DNA of 64,000 bases, taken from positions 124,001 through 188,000 of the forward strand of contig JACPNQ010000043.1 of assembly GCA_016185425.1 (NCBI GenBank), written 5' to 3'. The notes under the pieces are model-generated. The model ran no database searches and was not told the origin of the DNA. It saw nothing but the letters and a program-made list of their open reading frames with translations. Positions 49,861-59,703 of the stretch are shown here, piece after piece. Positions within the stretch are counted from its first letter, which is position 1, and each line of letters opens with the position of its first letter. The translations under genes were made by a program, and so were the position numbers. This DNA comes from Acidobacteriota bacterium. Lineage in GTDB: Bacteria; Acidobacteriota; Terriglobia; Bryobacterales; Bryobacteraceae.

Positions 49861-52800
49861 TCAGCGCAGCCTCGCCATTCTCGCTCGCGCCACGCCCGTG
49901 TTACTGAAACTGCGATCGTCCGCATCCGGATGTTCCTTGATTACCCGGCCGTACAACTCTTTCGCTATGCCGGGCAATTCGAGACGTTCCGCAATCCATC
50001 CGAGCACCAGCCAGCAGGATCCGTTGGGCTCGATCAAGTCGGCCTCATTCATCGCTTGCAACAGCAGATCCTTTGCCTCCGCAACGCGACCGGAATCGGC
50101 AAAAACCGTCGCGATCGTGTGCAACGAGCCGAAATCCTTCTTATCTCCGGCCACTGCCTTGTGCGCCCATTGATCCACCTCCTCGGTGGCTCCATTCGTG
50201 ATCAATCCGGCCCATGCCATGTTGTTGAAGTCGATGGCATTCGCCTGTCCACTGGCGGTGAGCTTGGACATCCACTCCTGCATGGCTTTCCAATCCGGCT
50301 TATATAGCCCGTTCATCATCCCGGCACGCATGGCGATCGCATCGGACGGTAACTTGGCAAGTCTTTCCGTGACTACGGCTTCGGCTTCCGCATACCGCTT
50401 CAACTGGCGAAGGGAGTTGACTTCCCATCCAAAGCGCGTCTCGGAAAGCGGGTGTGTCTTTTTTGACCTCTGAGCAGCCGCCAGCAGAAGTTCCATCTTT
50501 CCCTGGCGAATCGCCGCGTGTGCGATCGCATGATCCAGGCGAATTGCCTCGGAACCATCCTGCACCGTTGTCCGTTTCTGCTGCAGCAGTTCTAACGAAT
50601 CCTTGCGGTCATCGGAAAGCACGGCCGCCGCAAGGAGAGTCTGTTCCAGGCTCGCCTCGTTTCCGCGTTCCCAGAAGTGTGGAAACGCCGGTCCGGCGAG
50701 CGGATCGTCCCCGCCCGCGCGCTTGCTCGTCTCTCGCACCCAGTCCAGTATTTTCCTCGCGCCGGCAAGATCGCCCGCGTTCGCGCGCCGGGTCGCTTCC
50801 GCGCCGATATCATCGGGAGAATTGTCGATTCCGAACAGGCGGTACTCATCGCCCTCGCGTGCCACGAACATCGCCACGGCGCCCTTCGCGTCCGTATTCG
50901 GCGGCACGATCCGAATCCGGTATCCGGTTTTGTCGTCGCCTTCTTTCGACACCTGCATGGATGTCATTCCGATATCGGCGATCACCTGAAGCGGGAATCC
51001 GCTCGCCGCCACCTGGCGGCGGATCTGTTGCCTGCCGACGCCGAACGCTTTTCCCAGCGCATTTAGATCCGGCGCGTGCTCGCCCTGGCGCGAAGTCTTC
51101 GCAAGCAGCGCAACAAAGTCAGCCGATTTCGGCTCCTCCTCACCTAAAAGGATCGTCATCAGCCGGAACGGCACTCCGGCCGGGTCTGTGAGCGGTGGCG
51201 CCGTCTGGTCCATCCGCTTTGCGTTGCGGAGTGCATTGGCGAGCCCAAGCACCTGTGAGCCGTTGCCCCCGCTTCTCGCCGCCGCGGTCAGTAGTTCCGC
51301 CGCCGTTTGATAATTGCGCCGCTGCGCCACAAGGCGTCCGGCCGTAACAATTGCGTTCTGCCGCTCGTTTTCCGGCACATTCTCCGCGGCTCGCAGCGCC
51401 GCGCTCGCACCTTCCGCCATCGCCGTCGCCGCTACCTGAACAACGCGTGTATTGGCGGTTGCCTTCGCCGTCGTTATCCGCTCAAGTAACTCCTTGTATC
51501 GTCCGGAATGAAACAGCGCGTACAAAAGGTTGTCGCCCGCACGGACACCGGACTTCTCCTCTTCAGGAATCTCCTTGTACTCCGCGATCGCCTCCGCCAT
51601 CTTCGACAGGGAAGAGTAGCGCATCCCGGAGGCATCGAACTCCAACAGGATGGCCAGGTCCACCCGCGCCAACCAGCCGTCCGGTTCCAACTCTTTCGCC
51701 TTTCGGTACGCGGCAATGGCGCCTTCCAGATCGTATCCAGGACTGCGGAAGCGGCCCACCAGGTCGTGCTGCCGCACGTAGCCGAGCGTCTGCCATGCGT
51801 AAGCCAGCTTCGGATCGATCTTTGTCGCCTCGAAGGCTTCTTTCCTCGCCGCTTCGCCCAGTCCCGCCTTCAACAGCGCCAGCGCGATCCTCGTATGCGG
51901 TATGGCGTTCTTCGGATCCTTCGCCGCCTCTTTACGAAATTCCGCCAGCGCCTCCTTGGCTTTGCCCTTGCTCAACAGCAATTCGCCGGACTGGTCGAAA
52001 TGGATCAACACCGGGTCGGATTTCAGAAAGCTCAGGATTCCCTTTCGCAACTCCTCCCCCTCCGCTGGCGACAGGCGGCCCTTTCCGGAATCGAATGTGA
52101 ACACCGCGGAAACTACGCCCCCTTCCTCCAGGGAATACTTGCGCATCAGCGAAGCCGTCCCGAATCGGTCGGTCGATTCCTTCGGCAGTTCCCGCGCCTG
52201 AAACCCGTTGGCCGGCACGATGCGATAGCGCCACTCCAGAACGAATGGGTGCAACACGACATAGTCCGCGGTTCTTGCCGGCAGTTTTTCTCCGCCTTCC
52301 TTCTCTTCGGTGCGGAAGTAAGCGGGCAGGGAATTGGCCATTTCCATCGGCCGGATGCCCACCACTCCGGACGCCGTTTCGCTAACGCCTCTCCCGGAGT
52401 TCGACATCTCCAGCCGCAGTTGCAGCGGGACAGCCAGGTCCCCTGGAGCCGAGGTCTTAAAGGAATCCAGTTTTGCCCGCAGATAGGCATCCTCCGCGTA
52501 CTGTTCCAGGTTCTTCTTGAACTCTTTCGGATCGGACGACGCATAGTCCGCTCGCAGTCCGATACCGCCGTGCGGACTCGACACCGTCGTCTCTACGATC
52601 CGCGCCTTGCCTCGCTCTGCCATGAAGACTTCCCGCGTCTCCACCGTTCTGTTCTCCGCGGAGAGGAGCGCGGGGGTCCGCACCAAGCCTTTTGTGGATT
52701 CGCTGGCGACCAACGCCCAGCGGTCCCGGTCTGCCGCCGGCAGCGAACCGAGTACTGCATACTGCGCCGTTGCATCGATCCAATACTCCGGCGAACCGGG

Positions 52801-53946
52801 AACATAGACAATCGCGTGGTCAAACATGCCCAGCCCCGGATGATCCGGCTCGATATCCAGGCCCGGTCCCGTCGATAGCAGTGCTACATAGGCTGGAATC
52901 TTTCGGGCGCGCAGCATGGCGGCCAACAGTGCCGCCTTATCCTTGCAATCGCCATAATGGCGCTGAATCACTTCCACCGGGCGAGCCGGAACCATCGCCG
53001 CCTCACCGAACTCTAACCCCGTATATCGCGCCTCGCGATGCAAGATCGCCATCGCCGCGGCAATTGTTGCTTCCCGGTTTGCATTTGCCGGAATCTCTTT
53101 CAACAGTTCCGTCAAACCGGGGTTTGCGATCTGCGCGTCCACCTGGCTCGCATAGTGGCTCGCCACTTTCGCCCAACTCTCGCCGCTTGAGACCTCCAAC
53201 GTGGCCCTCGTTCTCACGTCGCCCGGCAGCATGGCGTGCTCGAGCTTCATGGCAGCAATAGGTCCATGGTCGATGGTGAAAGTTACTCGTCCGGCCGCTT
53301 CTTCCCGTTTCGTCGCCGTGGCGGGAAGATTGTGCGTCTTCACTTGCAACGGAATGGTGGACGGCGCGGAAACGACAAAGCGTGTCTGACCAATCGGAAC
53401 GCCGGAGCCTAGCGAGAAACGGTTCGCCACGCCCGCCGTCGATAGCGGAGCCCTGTCGACAGTGTCGATCTCCATCTCTACGATGGCGCCAACGGCAATG
53501 CCCGGCAGCGGCGCGCGCACCGTACGCTGGTCGCTGAAGATATCACGCGCGTACTCGCGGGCGGGAGACTCCGTGAGGGTCTTCAAGTCCAGCGGGAATT
53601 CCCGTCCATCCTTTGTCACTACCCGTGCGCGGATGGCGGGCCGCTCCTGGTGCCACGGCGACCACGATGCGCTGATACTCGCCCAGTCGTCCTTATCCTC
53701 TTCGGTCAATATCTGATACGCGCGCCGCCACGTGTACCGCGATCGACCCGCGGCATCGAAGTCCAAACGGCTGTCGTCGAAGAGGATTTGAATACTCGCG
53801 CCCTCTTCCGGTTTGAGTTTCGCCGCCCCGGCAAGTAACTCAGCCGGCGTCGAGCGAAACGGAGCGGGTATCTGTGCGTTAACAACGCTGGCAATGAATG
53901 CAGATAGGAGGAGTACGCTACCTGGCCTAAGTTGACACAATGTCAT
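49861..53946 (-). CDS. DUF3857-transglutaminase-TPR protein
   Basis: A 1361-residue protein from ATG 53946; a TTG at 53964 with an AAGGCGG site is the alternative. A signal peptide (VLLLSAFIASVVNAQ) leads to a DUF3857 domain (about 50-260), a transglutaminase-like core with GDCKDKAALLAAML (Cys near residue 332), FDHAIVYV (His) and YWIDATA (Asp), a beta-rich segment and a long TPR-rich C terminus (from about 680, LAEFRKEAAKDPKNAIPHTRIALALLKAG). Such proteins are common in Bacteroidetes and acidobacteria; their activity is not established. It follows the NHL gene by a short gap and is likely cotranscribed. Confidence 0.83.
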   Translation of the reverse strand: MTLCQLRPGSVLLLSAFIASVVNAQIPAPFRSTPAELLAGAAKLKPEEGASIQILFDDSRLDFDAAGRSRYTWRRAYQILTEEDKDDWASISASWSPWHQERPAIRARVVTKDGREFPLDLKTLTESPAREYARDIFSDQRTVRAPLPGIAVGAIVEMEIDTVDRAPLSTAGVANRFSLGSGVPIGQTRFVVSAPSTIPLQVKTHNLPATATKREEAAGRVTFTIDHGPIAAMKLEHAMLPGDVRTRATLEVSSGESWAKVASHYASQVDAQIANPGLTELLKEIPANANREATIAAAMAILHREARYTGLEFGEAAMVPARPVEVIQRHYGDCKDKAALLAAMLRARKIPAYVALLSTGPGLDIEPDHPGLGMFDHAIVYVPGSPEYWIDATAQYAVLGSLPAADRDRWALVASESTKGLVRTPALLSAENRTVETREVFMAERGKARIVETTVSSPHGGIGLRADYASSDPKEFKKNLEQYAEDAYLRAKLDSFKTSAPGDLAVPLQLRLEMSNSGRGVSETASGVVGIRPMEMANSLPAYFRTEEKEGGEKLPARTADYVVLHPFVLEWRYRIVPANGFQARELPKESTDRFGTASLMRKYSLEEGGVVSAVFTFDSGKGRLSPAEGEELRKGILSFLKSDPVLIHFDQSGELLLSKGKAKEALAEFRKEAAKDPKNAIPHTRIALALLKAGLGEAARKEAFEATKIDPKLAYAWQTLGYVRQHDLVGRFRSPGYDLEGAIAAYRKAKELEPDGWLARVDLAILLEFDASGMRYSSLSKMAEAIAEYKEIPEEEKSGVRAGDNLLYALFHSGRYKELLERITTAKATANTRVVQVAATAMAEGASAALRAAENVPENERQNAIVTAGRLVAQRRNYQTAAELLTAAARSGGNGSQVLGLANALRNAKRMDQTAPPLTDPAGVPFRLMTILLGEEEPKSADFVALLAKTSRQGEHAPDLNALGKAFGVGRQQIRRQVAASGFPLQVIADIGMTSMQVSKEGDDKTGYRIRIVPPNTDAKGAVAMFVAREGDEYRLFGIDNSPDDIGAEATRRANAGDLAGARKILDWVRETSKRAGGDDPLAGPAFPHFWERGNEASLEQTLLAAAVLSDDRKDSLELLQQKRTTVQDGSEAIRLDHAIAHAAIRQGKMELLLAAAQRSKKTHPLSETRFGWEVNSLRQLKRYAEAEAVVTERLAKLPSDAIAMRAGMMNGLYKPDWKAMQEWMSKLTASGQANAIDFNNMAWAGLITNGATEEVDQWAHKAVAGDKKDFGSLHTIATVFADSGRVAEAKDLLLQAMNEADLIEPNGSCWLVLGWIAERLELPGIAKELYGRVIKEHPDADDRSFSNTGVARARMARLR

Positions 53947-53976
53947 CTCAGGCCAGGATACCAAGCCGCCTTCTAT

Positions 53977-56900
53977 CTATCGCACTCCGATCGTCACTGG
54001 CCGGCTCACCTGCCCAGCCACCTCCACGGTAACCTCCACGGCGCCGCCCGCCGCCGCATTCGCGGGCACGCGCGCGTTCACCTGGTAGAGGCCGCTGTAA
54101 CCTGGCGACAGCCCGGCAAACAGCACTTGTGCCTCCACACCGCCGATCTGCACCTTAACAGGGCTGGTCACCGACGCCAGAGGCGAGGAAGGAGCGGGCC
54201 TGCCGGCCACGATCGGTTGATTCACTGGACCCAGACCCGAGCAGTAAATGACAATCACCTCTCCTCGCGCCGCCGGCGTCGCCGCCTCGGCGAGCGTCAC
54301 ACCGTCCTGCCTGGTAATTGCGCCTTGGCCGATGCCATTCTGCGCCTTCGTGAAGATTCCGGGCCGCGCGCTGGCCACGCTCAGCGTCTCCGGTACTGCA
54401 ATCGCGTCGCCACGGCGCACAGTGATCTGATGCTGCCTGTCCGCCGCCACGTCGTAGGGAATTTGCGCATTCAACTGTCCGCTGCTTGTATAAAGCAACG
54501 GCAGGGGCCGGTCACCCAATCGAACTTCGGTCCCATTCACCTCTGTCGGGAAGGGAAGCGCCGCTGACTGGGCCGCGCCGTCCGACAACTGGCTGCCGTA
54601 CAGCGTAACAAGGCTTCCCGGTGCGATTGGCACGCCCGCTTCAAAACTCGCCGCGTGCAGTACGCCGCCTGCGGAGAGTAGCGGCGCCGATGCCGCGCCC
54701 TGCGCCAGAACCGTACCGCTCAACTCCAGTTTTCCGGCCTGTATCCGCCCGTTCGTGAAGTCCGCCAACGTGCCCGCAAACACAGCCACCACGGTCAGCC
54801 GCGTGCTCGCCGTCGGCCGCACCGGTAGCCATGTTCCGGTCCACACTCCGTTGCCGACGTGCGCCAGCGCGAACTGCGTGTCTCCGTTGCCGGGCCGCAC
54901 CGATACCTGCGCTCCAGTTCCGCCCGCTAGCGGCGTCAGCAGATTTCCGCATTCATCGGTACCCTTCACTTCCACGCGCAACGCTTCGCCCACGCGCGCC
55001 GTGAAGCCTTCCCGTAGCGAAGTCGACTCCACGCGCAGGACGGCCGATGCGCAGCTCGACGCCTCCCTCCTTCCGTACGCGTTGCGTCCCGCATCGGCGG
55101 GCGCCACCACGGACAGCAAATTCACGGTGCGCACGTTGCCGTCTTCCTGGATCTGTACAGTCACCGCGCCGCGCCGCACGCCGGACGGCAATGACGCCGT
55201 CTGCGGCTGCACCACCATGCGGGAGGCATTGTTGGGCGCAGTGCGTCCGGCAGTCGGCGCCGTGTCGTACCAGGTTCCCAATCGGCCGGAATCGTACGTG
55301 ACAGCGTTCCGTCCCAAATGGTTAATCGAAATGGTTTGCGAACTCGGATTCTCGCCCTGCCGCGAGACAAACACCATGCCCGACGGCGATACCTCCGGTC
55401 CCGGATTCGTCCCTTCCGGCAGCACCTCCAACAGCACCGTCACGAATTGCGGCGAATTCTCGGCGTCTCCGGTAATCGCGATCTGATCGTAATACTTCCC
55501 TGGCGCCAGCCCTTGAGCGGACGCGCTTACCGCCGTCTCGCTCACCTCAAGCCATGGGGTATTCACGCTTCCGGAACGCCGCGAAAGGCCCACCCACGGC
55601 GACCTCGCCGCCGCCGACCAATTCAACACGCCATTGCCGATGTTGAGTATCCCCAGCGTCTGCGCCAACGGAGTTCCGCCATTTGCCACGGCTGTGAATG
55701 TCAATCCGGTCTGCGACAGCAGGATGGTCTTCTGCACCGCTCGTACCGTGAGCGTCACGGCCACCACGGCGCGTTGCTCACCCGCCGTCAGCGTCAGTGC
55801 CCCGGTATATGTGCCCGCCGCCAGGCCCGCCGGATTGACGACGACATTCACCGTGTCAACCTGCCCCGCGGGCAGAGTCCCGCCGGATTTGCCCGGCGTC
55901 AGCCAATTCGCTCCGCCGGAAGCGGTCACGGCCAATAGGTAATTCAGAGTGCCGCCGCCGGTATTTCGCACCTCCAGCGTCGATGCATCCGGTCCGGCGC
56001 CCTGTACCTTCGAAACCTGTATGGAGGTGGTCGACACTCCCAGTCGCGGCGCCGCGTCCGTAACGTCAAGCACCACGCTCACCGGATTCGACGATCCCGC
56101 CGGATTCGTGGTCACCGTCAGGGTCGCCGTGTACCGTCCTACCGCCAGTGCCGACGCATCCGCGCTCAATGTGAGCGTCGCCGGCGATACGGTGTTCGAC
56201 GCGGTTACCATCAGCCAGTTTGTTCCGCCGGGCCCGTACGCCACCGACGGCGTGAATGGTAGTCCGGTCACTCCGCTCGAGACACTCACGCGCGCCGGTG
56301 TTCCGGCGCTGCTGCCGCGCAACGCGGTCAAGCTCACCGGCGATGGTGTGAGGATGGTGTTCAACGTCACTGTCCGGATCACTCGAACACGATCGTTGGC
56401 GGCGTCGGTAATGAACAGATTTCCCGCCGTATCCACGGCAAGCCCCACCGGCTCATTGAAGTTCGCCTGCAACGGGGATCCGCCATCGCCGCTGAAGCCA
56501 AACTGAGGCAGGCCGGCAAACCGCATGATCGTTCCGTTCGCATCCACCCTGCGAATAACTCCCGTGTAGGCCTGTGTGACAAAATAGCTCCCGGCACTGT
56601 CCACCGCCAGGCCGATCGGCGATTGCACGGCCGCCACAGTCGCCAGTCCGCCGTCGCCGGTCGACGCGTAATTGCCATTTCCGGCAACGGTGCGAATCGT
56701 CCCTCCCGTCGAAATCGCGCGCACCCGGTTATTATCCGTGTCCGTAAACAGCAAGTCCCCTGCAGGATTAAACGCGAGCGCTGTTGGATAATTCAACCGC
56801 GCGTTTATAGCGGGGCCGCCGTCACCGGCATAGCCGGCCTGTCCATCGCCGGCGATGGTTGTGATAACTCCGTTGGTCGCGATCCGCCGGATGCGGTGAT

Positions 56901-58443
56901 TCAGATTATCGGAGAAAAAGATATTCCCCGCACCGTCCACAGCGATTCCCCATGGCCGGTTCAACTTCGCCTGCAACGCCGGCCCCCCGTCGCCACCAAA
57001 AGCGCCCGGCCCTCCGAACATGTCCGGACCCGTGCCCGCCACGCGGGTAACAATGCCGTTCGCCACTTTACGAATCGCATGGTTGTAGCTGTCGGCGAAC
57101 AGCAGCGCACCCTGCCTGTCCACCGCCAGGCCCGCCGGATTGGCGATGCGCCCTTGCGATGCCGGCCCGTCATCGTTGCAGCAGGACGTCACGCCGTGTC
57201 CAATCACGGTCGATGCCGTGCCGTCGGCGGCGATCTTCACGATCTTCTGCCCTGTATATTCCGCGACGTACACCGCCCCATCCGGCGCTATCGCGATGCC
57301 CTGCGGCCGCGTAAAATACGCCAGCGCGGCCTTCGTTCCCGCAGGAACGTCTTTGAATTTTTGGTTTCCCGCCACGATGCTTATCGATCTTCCGTCGGCC
57401 GCCATCTGCCACAGCAGCGCGTTGTCCGCATCGCTGATGTTCACCCGCCCCACAGGGTCCACACTGACGCTGACCGGAAAGCCGATCACGGCTTTCAAAG
57501 GATCGCCGCCGGCGCCCGAGGCGGTACCGGACGCTGTGCCCGCCACCGTTCGGATCACACCATCCATGCCGACCCTTCGCACCCGCCCATTCGACGTATC
57601 CGCCAGGAATACATCACCGCCAAGCCCGACAGCCACGCCCTCCACATTGGATAACCGCGCGTCCCGCGCCGGCCCTCCGTCGCCGGTTAATCCGCGCACG
57701 CCGCTCCCCGCGAACACTTGGAGGATCCCATCGGTACCGATCCGGTAGACCCGCAGATTATCCGGGTCGCTGACGATCGCCCGTCCCGAGGTGTCTACCG
57801 CAATCGACCACGGCGACAAACTGGTATCCCTCGCCAGCCGGCCTTCCCCGGAAAACGTCTTGCTGCCCGTACCTGCGATCGTCGTAATCACCCCATCCGT
57901 CCCGATACGGCGCACCCGCGCGTTGTTGTAATCGGTGAAGTAGATAACACCTGCCGCATCCGAACTGATATGAAACGGATTCATTCCGGCCCGAAGGGCG
58001 GCTCCGCCATCACCCCCGTGGAAGAAGGACCCGCTGCCGGCGTACGTCGAGATAATTCCCTGCGGCGTCACTCGCCGGATTCGCGCGTTGCCGTTATCGA
58101 CAATGTAGATATTGCCCTGGCGGTCGCAGGTCACGTCGGTTGGAACGTTTAACGACGCCTGCGTCGCATCGCCGCCATCGCCCGAGAATCCCGCCACGCC
58201 GTTCCCCGCTACCACGCTCAGCACGCCCGATGTCTCAATCCGCGCCACAATCGAATTCCGCCAGTCGGCAATTAAGGTGCGGCCCTGGTTGTCAACCGCC
58301 ACGGCAAAGACATTGGAAAGGGGAGCATCCAGCGCCGGCCTGCTCGCCGGAGGAAATACCCATTGGGTCCCCGCGAACGTGCTGATGATCTGCTGGCCAT
58401 ACGCGGCCGCGGCAAGGATCGTTATAGACAATACGGCTTTCAT
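53977..58443 (-). CDS. Secreted NHL-repeat protein with Solibacter-type C-terminal domain
   Basis: A 1488-residue protein from ATG 58443 (MKAVLSITILAAAAYGQQ, GGGGAG seven bases upstream). About a dozen NHL-type blades follow (for example GDGGPARDARLSNVEGVAV, PRGIAIAPDGAVYVAEY), then BACON/Ig-like repeats (about 700-1050), and a C-terminal domain with AASFEAGVPIAPGSLVTLYGSQL, LLYTSSGQLNAQIPY and VIVIYCSGLGPV. That last domain matches the Solibacter C-terminal domain (TIGR03437), one of the best clues to the organism. The protein is secreted and probably binds a surface or polymer; no catalytic site is visible. Confidence 0.9.
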   Translation of the reverse strand: MKAVLSITILAAAAYGQQIISTFAGTQWVFPPASRPALDAPLSNVFAVAVDNQGRTLIADWRNSIVARIETSGVLSVVAGNGVAGFSGDGGDATQASLNVPTDVTCDRQGNIYIVDNGNARIRRVTPQGIISTYAGSGSFFHGGDGGAALRAGMNPFHISSDAAGVIYFTDYNNARVRRIGTDGVITTIAGTGSKTFSGEGRLARDTSLSPWSIAVDTSGRAIVSDPDNLRVYRIGTDGILQVFAGSGVRGLTGDGGPARDARLSNVEGVAVGLGGDVFLADTSNGRVRRVGMDGVIRTVAGTASGTASGAGGDPLKAVIGFPVSVSVDPVGRVNISDADNALLWQMAADGRSISIVAGNQKFKDVPAGTKAALAYFTRPQGIAIAPDGAVYVAEYTGQKIVKIAADGTASTVIGHGVTSCCNDDGPASQGRIANPAGLAVDRQGALLFADSYNHAIRKVANGIVTRVAGTGPDMFGGPGAFGGDGGPALQAKLNRPWGIAVDGAGNIFFSDNLNHRIRRIATNGVITTIAGDGQAGYAGDGGPAINARLNYPTALAFNPAGDLLFTDTDNNRVRAISTGGTIRTVAGNGNYASTGDGGLATVAAVQSPIGLAVDSAGSYFVTQAYTGVIRRVDANGTIMRFAGLPQFGFSGDGGSPLQANFNEPVGLAVDTAGNLFITDAANDRVRVIRTVTLNTILTPSPVSLTALRGSSAGTPARVSVSSGVTGLPFTPSVAYGPGGTNWLMVTASNTVSPATLTLSADASALAVGRYTATLTVTTNPAGSSNPVSVVLDVTDAAPRLGVSTTSIQVSKVQGAGPDASTLEVRNTGGGTLNYLLAVTASGGANWLTPGKSGGTLPAGQVDTVNVVVNPAGLAAGTYTGALTLTAGEQRAVVAVTLTVRAVQKTILLSQTGLTFTAVANGGTPLAQTLGILNIGNGVLNWSAAARSPWVGLSRRSGSVNTPWLEVSETAVSASAQGLAPGKYYDQIAITGDAENSPQFVTVLLEVLPEGTNPGPEVSPSGMVFVSRQGENPSSQTISINHLGRNAVTYDSGRLGTWYDTAPTAGRTAPNNASRMVVQPQTASLPSGVRRGAVTVQIQEDGNVRTVNLLSVVAPADAGRNAYGRREASSCASAVLRVESTSLREGFTARVGEALRVEVKGTDECGNLLTPLAGGTGAQVSVRPGNGDTQFALAHVGNGVWTGTWLPVRPTASTRLTVVAVFAGTLADFTNGRIQAGKLELSGTVLAQGAASAPLLSAGGVLHAASFEAGVPIAPGSLVTLYGSQLSDGAAQSAALPFPTEVNGTEVRLGDRPLPLLYTSSGQLNAQIPYDVAADRQHQITVRRGDAIAVPETLSVASARPGIFTKAQNGIGQGAITRQDGVTLAEAATPAARGEVIVIYCSGLGPVNQPIVAGRPAPSSPLASVTSPVKVQIGGVEAQVLFAGLSPGYSGLYQVNARVPANAAAGGAVEVTVEVAGQVSRPVTIGVR

Positions 58444-58462
58444 CGGGTATCTCCCCGGTACG

Positions 58463-59332
58463 CTACTGCTTGCTAAGGATTCGCCAGAGCGTCCCGTTAA
58501 ATATGTTTGCCTGCGAGGCCGGCGCAACGCCGCATGCCTGCAATAACTTTCTGTATAGGTCTAATTCGCGGTCGAACTCATCCAGGTTACCGCCAAATAC
58601 ATCGGAACCGAAAACCAGCTTCTCAAATGCGCTAACGTCCGTCTTGGGCGTGTGCGGACTCACCACATTGTCCCACCAGAAAATCGATTTGAAGAAAGCC
58701 AGGTCGGACTGCTTCTTATAGAGTGTTGATCCGGATACGTCAAACAGTAAATTGGGATTCCATCGCCCGATCTCCGCCGCCCATGCATAATCCGGATTAC
58801 CGAGGTGCGCCGCGATGACCGTCAGCTTGGGAAACCGCCGCGCGATCAGGTCCAGCGTGCTAACCCGCATCCGATCCGAGCTGATATTCATCGGTTCACT
58901 GAAATTGCGCCGGTTCACTATGCCGGTGTGGAACAGGACGATCATGCCATACTTTTCCGCCCGCTCATAGATCGGCCAGTAGCGCCTGTCGTCGTACGAA
59001 TACTCGGGGCCCGTCAACTCCCCTAGCCCGCGGAATCCCGCGTCGTGGAATTCATCCACCAGCTTCAAGGCGTCCGGATGATCAAGAGACATTTGCCCGA
59101 TCCCGTACAGCCTTCCCGGGTGCGACGCGATAAAGGCCTTTACTGCCGCCACGTGCTTATGCTCCGTGATCAGCAGCGCCTGCCCGTCGACGGTCTCCAG
59201 TTTCTCCGTGTACTTCGCCAAAAATGCTGGATCGCCGTTGTAGTGGACGTGCGCATCAATGATCTTGGGCCTCTTAGGCTCGGCGGACCACGTGCATATC
59301 GCGGAAACGGCTAAGAGAAAAAGGAAACGCAT
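58463..59332 (-). CDS. Secreted amidohydrolase-2 family protein
   Basis: A 289-residue protein with a signal peptide (MRFLFLLAVSAICTWSAEP). The metal-site start is KIIDAHVHYNG (HxH), with further elements IVLFHTGIV, KLTVIAAHLGNPDYAWAAEIGR, LFDVSGS and LVFGSDVFGG. It resembles the amidohydrolase near 5.3 kb only in fold. The substrate is unknown. The NHL gene starts 19 bases after its stop in the same orientation, and the YjbR-like gene lies upstream. Confidence 0.85.
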   Translation of the reverse strand: MRFLFLLAVSAICTWSAEPKRPKIIDAHVHYNGDPAFLAKYTEKLETVDGQALLITEHKHVAAVKAFIASHPGRLYGIGQMSLDHPDALKLVDEFHDAGFRGLGELTGPEYSYDDRRYWPIYERAEKYGMIVLFHTGIVNRRNFSEPMNISSDRMRVSTLDLIARRFPKLTVIAAHLGNPDYAWAAEIGRWNPNLLFDVSGSTLYKKQSDLAFFKSIFWWDNVVSPHTPKTDVSAFEKLVFGSDVFGGNLDEFDRELDLYRKLLQACGVAPASQANIFNGTLWRILSKQ

Positions 59333-59364
59333 GATGCGCGTAATTATAACGGGATCGGCGAGTC

Positions 59365-59703
59365 TTAGTGGCGCTTCACGAACCGCCAGCCCATCCGCAA
59401 CAAATCACCAAGCGCCTCTTCCGAAACCCGCGCCAGCCGCACCAGCACCACAGGATAATTCAAGTAGTGGGGTTTCACATAATAGATGGCCGGCGCCTCG
59501 GCAATCAATTCGTCCCGCTCCACAAATCCCACACGCACCGCCAGCGTACCCGGCTCCGCCGAGCGATGTGTCGTCATGCACGCCAACAGCTTTCGGCCGA
59601 ACTTCAACGCCGGCGCTCCATAGGTCGTCGACTCCACTACCCCTTCGAGCTGCAGTCCCAACTTCCGAACAGTTTGGAAATCGCAGGCCATGAGCTGGAA
59701 CAC
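59365..59703 (-). CDS. MmcQ/YjbR-like DNA-binding family protein
   Basis: A 112-residue protein from GTG 59703, which begins right after the stop of the P460-cupredoxin gene and uses AAGGAG in its end; ATG 59688 is an alternative. The pattern ESTTYGAPALKFGRKLLACMTTH, then YYVKPHYLNYPVVLVRLARVSEEALGDLLRMGWRFV, matches the YjbR (double-wing) family. Some members bind DNA, but the role here is unknown. It is cotranscribed with the upstream redox gene. Confidence 0.78.
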   Translation of the reverse strand: MFQLMACDFQTVRKLGLQLEGVVESTTYGAPALKFGRKLLACMTTHRSAEPGTLAVRVGFVERDELIAEAPAIYYVKPHYLNYPVVLVRLARVSEEALGDLLRMGWRFVKRH